A stretch of DNA of 64,000 nt from Betaproteobacteria bacterium (lineage in GTDB: Bacteria; Pseudomonadota; Gammaproteobacteria; Burkholderiales; Rhodocyclaceae), in contig VGHJ01000007.1 of NCBI GenBank assembly GCA_016868295.1, positions 20,427 to 84,426 on the forward strand. The letters run 5' to 3'. Made by a program: the position numbers and the translations under genes. Shown here in pieces: positions 60,066 to 64,000 of this stretch (within the stretch, counting starts at the first letter, position 1; each line of letters starts with the position of its first letter). The notes beneath the pieces are model-generated. The model saw only the letters and a program-made list of their open reading frames with translations. It was not told where the DNA came from and made no database searches.

Positions 60066-60079
60066 ACAAGTTCTTGTAT
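60066..60079. promoter_or_regulatory. Palindromic operator upstream of the RelE-XRE pair
   Basis: TACAAGTTCTTGTA, arms of six bases with a two-base centre, lies 8 bases before the toxin ATG. Placement fits autorepression by the antitoxin. Confidence 0.65.
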
Positions 60080-60086
60080 ATTCGCC

Positions 60087-60419
60087 ATGACAACCAAGCC
60101 GATCGAGTTCCTGGGCGACGCCCTCGACGCACTGCGGACCTTTCCCGTGCCGGCCCGCCGCGAGGCCGGGTTCCAGCTGGACAAGGTGCAGCGCGGCGGC
60201 GAGCCCGACGACTGGAAGCCGATGCGCAGCGTCGGGCCGGGCGTCCGGGAAATCCGGATACGCGACGAGTCCGGCGCCTTCCGGGTGATCTACCTGGCGA
60301 AGCTGGCCGACGCGGTGTACGTGCTGCATTGCTTCCAGAAGAAGACGGAGCAGACGAGCGACAGGGACATCGAGCTGGCACGCAGGCGCTTCAGGGAATT
60401 GATGAGGACACAGCCATGA
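60087..60419 (+). CDS. RelE/ParE-family toxin
   Basis: A 110-residue phage-derived Gp49/HigB-like toxin of a type II system (PGVREIRIRDESGAFRVIYLAKL, then YVLHCFQKKTEQTS). The gene precedes its antitoxin, overlapping it by ATGA. Basic residues in the strand region fit an mRNA-interfering role. The upstream palindrome suggests autorepression. Confidence 0.85.
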   Translation: MTTKPIEFLGDALDALRTFPVPARREAGFQLDKVQRGGEPDDWKPMRSVGPGVREIRIRDESGAFRVIYLAKLADAVYVLHCFQKKTEQTSDRDIELARRRFRELMRTQP

Positions 60420-60727
60420 GCCGGAAAAAACGATTCGCCAGCGTCTGGGACGCCGTCGAGGAAACGCCGCAGAAGGCGGCCAGCCTGCGCGCGCGCGCCG
60501 ACCTGCTCATGGCGCTGCAGGCGTGGGCGAAGCTGGGCGGCCGCACCCAGGCCGAGGCGGCGCGGCTGCTCGGCATCACCCAGCCGCGCATGTCCGACCT
60601 GATGCGAGGCAAAATCGACCTCTTCTCCCTCGGCACCCTGATGGACATGGCCACCGCCGCCGGGCTGGAGCCGCGCATCGCCGTGAAGAAGCCGCGCAAG
60701 CGCGCAAACGAACTGGCCACTGCCTGA
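60416..60727 (+). CDS. XRE-family antitoxin
   Basis: A 103-residue antitoxin with an HTH domain (KLGGRTQAEAARLLGITQPRMSDLMRGKID). It overlaps the toxin gene by ATGA. A Lys/Arg-rich C-terminal tail (AVKKPRKRANEL) is present. The ATG at 60416 is used rather than the longer upstream ORF. Confidence 0.88.
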   Translation: MSRKKRFASVWDAVEETPQKAASLRARADLLMALQAWAKLGGRTQAEAARLLGITQPRMSDLMRGKIDLFSLGTLMDMATAAGLEPRIAVKKPRKRANELATA

Positions 60728-60732
60728 AATCA

Positions 60733-60765
60733 CCTCCCCTCTCCCGCAAGCGGGAGAGGGGAGGA
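60733..60765. repeat. REP-like palindromic repeat
   Basis: CCCCTCTCCCGC-aa-GCGGGAGAGGGG, a near-perfect palindrome between the antitoxin gene and the RND gene end. It may terminate both convergent transcripts. Confidence 0.85.
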
Positions 60766-60768
60766 GGG

Positions 60769-60793
60769 AAAAGTCAGTCGGTGCGGGACGGCG
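60769..60793 (+). repeat. Dispersed motif copy (RND gene end)
   Basis: AAAGTCAGTC-GGTGCGGG-ACGGCG, full match. It overlaps the stop and last codons of the RND gene. Confidence 0.75.
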
Positions 60794-63700
60794 CGGCGAT
60801 GCGGTGCTTCATCGCGGCGTAGTAGAGCACCGGGATCACCACCAGGGTGAGCAGGGTCGAGACGAAGATGCCGAAGATCAGGCTGATGGCGAGGCCGTTG
60901 AAGATCGGGTCGTCGAGGATGAAGATGGCGCCGATCATGGCGGCGAGGCCGGTCAGCGCGATGGGCTTGGCGCGGATGATGCCGGCCTGGATCACCGCCT
61001 CGGCGAAGTCCATGCCGCCGGCGACCTGCTCGTTGATGAAGTCCACCAGCAGGATGGAGTTCCTCACGATGATGCCGGCCAGGGCGATCATGCCGATCAT
61101 CGAGGTGGCGGTGAACTGGCTGCCGAGCAGCGCGTGGCCGGGCATGACGCCGATGATGGTAAGCGGGATCGGCGCCATGATGATCAGCGGCACGAGGTAG
61201 CTCTTGAACTGCGCCACCACCAGCAGGTAGATGAGGATCAGGCCGACGGCGTAGGCGGCGCCCATGTCGCGGAAGGTTTCATACGTCACCTTCCATTCGC
61301 CGTCCCACTTCAGCGAATAGCCGGCGTAGGGATCCTTTGGCTGGCGGATGAAATAGTGTGACAGGCCGCCCGGCACGGGCGGCTCTTCGGTCACCCCCTT
61401 CCCCGGGAAGGGGGCCGGGGGAATGGTCGTCGCCAGATGCCGCTGTATGGCAAACATGCCATACAGCGGCGAATCGAGCTTGCCGCCCATGTCGCCGAGG
61501 ACATACACCACCGGCAGCAGGTCCTTGTGGTAGATGGCCTTCTCGCGCAGGGCCTGGCGCACTTCGACCAGTTCGGACACCGGCACCATCCTGCCGTCGC
61601 GCGCACGCACCGTGAGCTTGAGCAGCGCATCGAGCGAGTTCTGCTTCTCCGGCGCGAGGGTGACGCGCACCGGAATCTCGTACTTGGCGTCCTGCGAGTG
61701 GGCGGGCGTAACGTCCTCGCCGGCCAGGCCCATGCGCACCACCTCGACGATGTCCTTCTGCGCCACGCCCAGCAGTGCGGCCTTGCTTTGGGAAACGCGC
61801 AGCACGAACTTCTGCGCGTCGGACTGCACGGAGTCGTCGACGCCGACGATGTCGGCCGTGCCCTCGAAGGCCTTGCGCACTTCCTTGGCGACGGCGACCT
61901 GGCCGGCGTAGTCGGGGCCGTAGATCTCGGCGACGATGGGCGCGAGCACCGGCGGGCCCGGCGGCACTTCGACCACCTTGGCGTTGCCGCCGTGCTTCTT
62001 CGCGATCTCGGCGATCTTGTCGCGCACGGAGACGGCGATCTCGTGGCTCTGGCGGCTGCGGTGCTTCTTGTCGACCAGGTTCACCTGGATGTCGCCCAGC
62101 TCGCTGGAGGCGCGCAGGTAGTACTGGCGCACCAGGCCGTTGAAGTTGATCGGGCTGGCCGCGCCGGCGTAGGCCTGGTAGTCGGCGACCTCTTCCACCT
62201 TGGCGATCTCGGCGCCGATCTCGCGCAGCACGCGGGCGGTGTTCTCGAGCGGCGTGCCGGCCGGCATGTCGAGCACGACCTGGAACTCGCTCTTGTTGTC
62301 GAAGGGCAGCATCTTCAGCACGACGAGCTGCACCAGGGCCAGCGAGACCGAGACGGCGATGGCGGCGAGGATGCCGATCCAAAGCTTGCGGCGGGCGGCC
62401 TTGCCGGTCTGCTCGTCCAGCAGTCGCAGCATCAGCCGCCGGAAAACCGCATTCAACACAGAGGGCACGGAGGACACAGAGAACACAGAGAATTTCCTGT
62501 CTTTCTCTGTGCCCTCTGTGCTCTCTGTGTGCTCTGTGTTGAAAGAGGTGTGCTTTCCTTCCTTCAACAACTTCAGCGCCAGCCACGGCGTCACAACAAA
62601 CGCGATGGCGAGCGAGAGGAACATGCCCATCGAGGCGTTGATGGGGATAGGGCTCATGTAGGGGCCCATCAGGCCCGAGACGAAGGCCATCGGCAGCAGC
62701 GCGGCAATCACCGTGAACGTGGCGAGAATGGTCGGGCCGCCGACTTCGTCGACCGCCTTGGGGATGATCTCCCACAGGTGCTTGTCCGGCTCGAGTTGCT
62801 GCCAGCGGTGGATGTTCTCGACGACGACGATGGCGTCGTCGACCAGGATGCCGATGGAGAAGATCAGGGCGAAGAGCGATACGCGGTTCAGCGTGAAGCC
62901 CCAGGCCCAGGAGGCGAACAGCGTCGCGGCCAAAGTCAGCGTCACCGCCACGCCGACGATGACGGCCTCGCGGCGGCCCAGGGCGAAGAGCACCAGCAGC
63001 ACCACGGCAGCGGTGGCGAAGACCAGCTTGCCGATCAGCTTCTGCGCCTTGTCGGTGGCGGTGGCGCCGTAGTTGCGCGTGACGGTGAACTCGACGCCTT
63101 CGGGGATGACCGCGCCCTTGAGGGCTTCGGCGCGCCTGATGACGCTCTCGGCGACGTCGGCGGCGTTGACGCCGGGCTTCTTCGAGATCGACAGCGTCAC
63201 GGCGGGATATTCACGAGCGGCGTCCTGGCCGGCCGCCTTGTCCCCCTCCTTGCTGCCGTGCCAGACGTACTTCGAGGGCTGGTCGGCGCCGTCGGAGATC
63301 GCGGCGACGTCGGACATGAACACCGGGCGGCCGTTGGAAACGCCGACCACCAGGCGCTTCACGTCGGCGGCGGTCTCGAGGTAGGTGCCGGTCTCGACGA
63401 GGATCTCGCGGTTGCCGGTGACGAGGTTGCCGGAGGGCTGCAGGGCATTCGAGAGCTGCAGCGCGGCCTTGAGGTCCTGCGCCGTGACGCCGTGCGAGGC
63501 CATGCGCTCGGCGTCCATCGCCACGCGAATGACGTGGCCGGGGCCGCCCAGCGTGACGACGTCGCGCGTGCCGGGGATGCGCTTCATCTCGATCTCGACG
63601 GCGCGCGCCACCTGCTGCATCTCGAAGGCGGCGCGCCCGGCGTCTTTCGTCCAGAAGGTCAGCGTGACGATGGGCACGTCGTCGATGCCCTTCGGCTTGA

Positions 63701-64000
63701 CGATGGGCTCGCCGATGCCGAGGTTGGGCGAGACCCAGTCGCGGTGCGAGTTGATGGTGTCGTAGAGCCGCACCAGGGCCTGGATCGGGTCTTCGCCGAC
63801 GACGTACTGCACGGTGATGACGGCCATGCCGGGGCGCGAGACGGAGTACACGTGCTCGATGCCGGCGATGCGCGAGAGCACCTGCTCGGCCGGCCGCGCC
63901 GCCAGGTTCTCGACGTCGCGCGCCGAGGCCCCCGGGAAGGGGATGAAGACGTTGGCCATCGTCACGTTGATCTGCGGCTCTTCCTCGCGCGGCGTCACCA
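60774..64000 (-). CDS. RND efflux permease (5' partial)
   Basis: A long RND-superfamily inner-membrane pump subunit of the AcrB/CusA kind, at least 1074 residues; its start lies beyond the window end (VTPREEEPQINVTMANVFIPFPG is internal by comparison with the family). Typical segments include FSIGILVDDAIVVVENIHR and GIIVRNSILLVDFINEQ. The final residues read AAMKHRIAAPSRTD. Two repeat-derived insertions are read in frame: one in the mid-protein loop after LLKEGKHTS and one in the second large loop (PPAPFPGKGVTEEPP). Substrate is unknown; adaptor and outer-membrane genes would lie upstream, outside the window. Confidence 0.92.
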   Translation of the reverse strand, partial: VTPREEEPQINVTMANVFIPFPGASARDVENLAARPAEQVLSRIAGIEHVYSVSRPGMAVITVQYVVGEDPIQALVRLYDTINSHRDWVSPNLGIGEPIVKPKGIDDVPIVTLTFWTKDAGRAAFEMQQVARAVEIEMKRIPGTRDVVTLGGPGHVIRVAMDAERMASHGVTAQDLKAALQLSNALQPSGNLVTGNREILVETGTYLETAADVKRLVVGVSNGRPVFMSDVAAISDGADQPSKYVWHGSKEGDKAAGQDAAREYPAVTLSISKKPGVNAADVAESVIRRAEALKGAVIPEGVEFTVTRNYGATATDKAQKLIGKLVFATAAVVLLVLFALGRREAVIVGVAVTLTLAATLFASWAWGFTLNRVSLFALIFSIGILVDDAIVVVENIHRWQQLEPDKHLWEIIPKAVDEVGGPTILATFTVIAALLPMAFVSGLMGPYMSPIPINASMGMFLSLAIAFVVTPWLALKLLKEGKHTSFNTEHTESTEGTEKDRKFSVFSVSSVPSVLNAVFRRLMLRLLDEQTGKAARRKLWIGILAAIAVSVSLALVQLVVLKMLPFDNKSEFQVVLDMPAGTPLENTARVLREIGAEIAKVEEVADYQAYAGAASPINFNGLVRQYYLRASSELGDIQVNLVDKKHRSRQSHEIAVSVRDKIAEIAKKHGGNAKVVEVPPGPPVLAPIVAEIYGPDYAGQVAVAKEVRKAFEGTADIVGVDDSVQSDAQKFVLRVSQSKAALLGVAQKDIVEVVRMGLAGEDVTPAHSQDAKYEIPVRVTLAPEKQNSLDALLKLTVRARDGRMVPVSELVEVRQALREKAIYHKDLLPVVYVLGDMGGKLDSPLYGMFAIQRHLATTIPPAPFPGKGVTEEPPVPGGLSHYFIRQPKDPYAGYSLKWDGEWKVTYETFRDMGAAYAVGLILIYLLVVAQFKSYLVPLIIMAPIPLTIIGVMPGHALLGSQFTATSMIGMIALAGIIVRNSILLVDFINEQVAGGMDFAEAVIQAGIIRAKPIALTGLAAMIGAIFILDDPIFNGLAISLIFGIFVSTLLTLVVIPVLYYAAMKHRIAAPSRTD
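61390..61424. repeat. TCACCCCCTTCCCCGG-type repeat inserted in the RND gene
   Basis: TCACCCCCTTCCCCGG-GAAGGGGGCCGGGGG, the same family as the copy before the YeeE/YedE gene. It encodes PPAPFPGKGVTE in frame. Confidence 0.8.
62452..62540. repeat. CACAGAG-rich inverted repeat inserted in the RND gene
   Basis: A long imperfect inverted repeat of CACAGAG/CTCTGTG units (TTCAACACAGAGGGCACGG... with an inverted second half ending TGTGTTGAA). It stays open in the RND frame and encodes NTEHTESTEGTEK...FSVFSVSSVPSVLN. Confidence 0.9.
62932..62955 (+). repeat. Weak dispersed motif copy (in RND gene)
   Basis: AAAGTCAGCG-TCACCGCC-ACGCCG: core changed at the last base, one tail mismatch. It encodes TLTLAAT with ACT and TTG codons. 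Could be chance. Confidence 0.35.

Overview
This window comes from a high-GC Gram-negative bacterium. Gene content and protein style (yhdP-nitrilase-tldD block, glnE, PduO-type ATR, octaheme and c'-type cytochromes, ChrBA, SulP/DASS transporters) suggest a betaproteobacterium, most likely near Rhodocyclales. That placement is inferred from gene families, not from a marker-gene comparison. No rRNA or tRNA gene was recognised.

Layout. 0-4.7 kb: prkA (5' end outside), yeaH and spoVR, the conserved stress/starvation kinase operon. 4.7-9.8 kb: glycolate oxidase glcDEF with a MOFRL glycerate kinase on the minus strand, a glyoxylate-use block; two tartronate-semialdehyde-reductase-like genes at 56-58 kb could supply the missing step. 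10-15.6 kb: a metallophosphoesterase coupled to a Ser/Thr kinase-UspA fusion, then a YeiH-type transporter with a 44-residue membrane protein and a UspA. 15.6-20.1 kb: MFS transporter, chrBA, and an XRE regulator with a broken partner. 20.2-32.9 kb: a sulfur/anion region with cytochrome b, octaheme cytochrome c, monoheme cytochrome c, YeeE/YedE, two rhodanese proteins, a CsoSCA-like carbonic anhydrase, two SulP carriers, a CBS protein and a DASS carrier. 33-51.9 kb: housekeeping genes (ATR, aroG, tldD, nitrilase, yhdP, glnE, an orphan histidine kinase, methionine-salvage genes, an aldolase/SDR fusion). 51.9-56.2 kb: a decayed type I-C CRISPR locus with a toxin-antitoxin pair inside the cas operon, followed by a HicB-like gene with a truncated partner. 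56.2-64 kb: garR-like pair, a methyltransferase, CopD-like protein, cytochrome c', a RelE-XRE pair and an RND pump running off the window.

The most unusual signal is a dispersed motif, AAAGTCAGYC-N8-ACGGCG. I count 22 copies or close variants, 16 with an exact AAAGTCAGYC core. They lie on both strands, inside well-conserved genes and between genes. One pair is inverted as a ~100-bp element. One copy ends the CRISPR array side, one lies in cas4, and one sits where cas7 loses its native start. Within genes it usually appears as CTG-ACT-TT, with an ACT codon that looks rare in this GC-rich sequence. It behaves like an uptake-sequence-like or small mobile repeat; I recognise no named family. Other palindromic repeat families are also common, and three copies are inserted in frame into glcE and the RND pump gene.
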